Shown one piece after another: positions 45,336 through 46,171 of a DNA stretch of 46,171 nt. This DNA comes from Acanthaster planci. Lineage: Eukaryota; Echinodermata; Asteroidea; Valvatida; Acanthasteridae. The stretch lies in assembly GCF_001949145.1 (NCBI RefSeq), contig NW_019091552.1, forward strand, positions 605,218-651,388, written 5' to 3'. The notes under the pieces were generated by a model, which searched no databases, was not told the DNA's origin, and worked only from the letters and a program-made list of their open reading frames with translations. A program made the position numbers and the translations under genes. The stretch's first letter is position 1; each line of letters begins with the position of its first letter.

Positions 45336-46171
45336 CTGCAGAAATCAGGGGAAAAAATACGACAGACGATTATAACTCTGTAACAAGTTTGGTATTTTTG
45401 GGGGGGGGGAAAATAAGATTTTCTAGATAATTTCCTTCATTAAAATTCTACTACATTACCATAAAAATAGGTGAGGGCGTGTGTTTTGAGTAGCATTATG
45501 AATAACTGAATTGCTTTATGACATGCACCACTGACTTTTATACCAGACATTTTAATAGCATACATGTACATGAACATGTAACACTGATTAATAATAATTA
45601 TTAATAAGGATTAAGGTGAGGTTATTGTTGCAAGACCAGCAGAGACGTATTGTACATGTAGTACGAACCTAGTACGAAAAATATCAGAACATTTTATTTT
45701 GCAAAATAATTCTTCCTGAACTATGGTACTTGTAAGTCATGTATGGCACAATTTGGAAAACTGCAATGTCCCTGATTTTCCTGGGAGATGCAGATATTTG
45801 CACAATGATGAATTTGTCATGAACTTAACCCTAACCCTCCTGAATCCTTCACCTGTTGGAGGATTGAGGAGGGTTAGGGTTAATCATCATGACTGTGCGT
45901 TGTGATCAGCAGAATAAACTTGATTCGAATTTAAAAAAGAGAAAACATAATTTGGCTTTGGTCACAGATGGGAATTTAAAACCCTGACCTTCTGAACAAA
46001 CTACTGTAATTTCGACAATAAAGTGATTCAATTTTAATATTACTGTTTTGTGAAACACTCCTTTAGCCACATCAATGGCAAAGGCATGGCCTCTCACTTG
46101 TTGTCATACAAGGCAGCAATGCCATTGCAGAGTGAAATTTAAGCTGTGAAATACAGTCTCAAGTTTATTGC
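45336..46171 (-). other. GDA intron, partial, with a 59-bp palindrome
   Basis: Intron upstream of the DTHIH exon, running to the window edge. It includes a long C-run on the gene strand (45401-45409) and the palindrome at 45825-45883. I found no acceptable N-terminal GDA exon. Confidence 0.6.
45825..45883. repeat. 59-bp TTAACCCTAACCCTCC palindromic element, copy 2
   Basis: TTAACCCTAACCCTCCTGAA mirrors TTGAGGAGGGTTAGGGTTAA across a short centre. It is a better-preserved palindrome than the copy at 12833 and lies in the opposite orientation. Confidence 0.8.

Noticed and set aside
46097-46130. Minus-strand frame reading CNGIAALYDNK that would splice in phase to the GDA DTHIH exon
   Set aside because: A TAA stop lies just upstream in that frame and there is no AG acceptor between the stop and the peptide, so it cannot be an internal exon. 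It has no start codon in frame.

Overview
The window is eukaryotic nuclear DNA. Its coding sequence is cut into short exons with GT/AG splice sites, the introns are AT-rich, and no prokaryotic gene organisation is present. Protein similarity, the high density of TACATGTA palindromes, TTAGGG-type repeats and tRNA-derived SINE-like sequence together suggest a marine invertebrate deuterostome (echinoderm, hemichordate or cephalochordate). That placement is an inference; I could not run a search.

Three genes occupy the window. (1) Positions 552-4464, minus strand: the first four coding exons (250 codons) of MTPAP, the mitochondrial poly(A) RNA polymerase. It runs off the left edge just after its catalytic DxD. 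(2) About 4926-26744, plus strand: a complete or nearly complete M13-family zinc metallopeptidase of the neprilysin/endothelin-converting-enzyme type. It has one upstream exon of uncertain start and 14 well-supported exons carrying the membrane anchor, NAYY, HELTH, ENIAD and the C-terminal CRVW. (3) Positions 31706-45335, minus strand: 11 exons of guanine deaminase (GDA), about 384 codons including the stop codon. The N-terminal exon or exons lie beyond the right edge.

The first two genes are head-to-head across a compact divergent promoter (4465-4925), with a YY1-like motif over the MTPAP start codon. The second and third converge on about 5 kb of intergenic DNA. The three products act in different places: mitochondrial RNA 3'-end maturation, cell-surface or endosomal peptide hydrolysis, and cytosolic purine catabolism. 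Nothing suggests a shared pathway. All splice phases match across every exon junction that I placed, so the genes look intact.

The rest is intron and intergenic sequence with repeats. These include TTAA-bounded elements in several copies, short palindromes ending in TTAACCCTAAC, a near-perfect 155-bp foldback, an element with 18-bp perfect terminal inverted repeats, two tRNA-derived sequences, three tandem-repeat arrays and a ~430-bp-period duplication. Two of the arrays are unusual because each unit carries a 5' splice-site-like motif, and one of these begins at a genuine exon-intron junction of GDA. I found no convincing evidence for a new multi-gene system. The most interesting features are the splice-donor arrays, the TTAA element families and some protein-level oddities.
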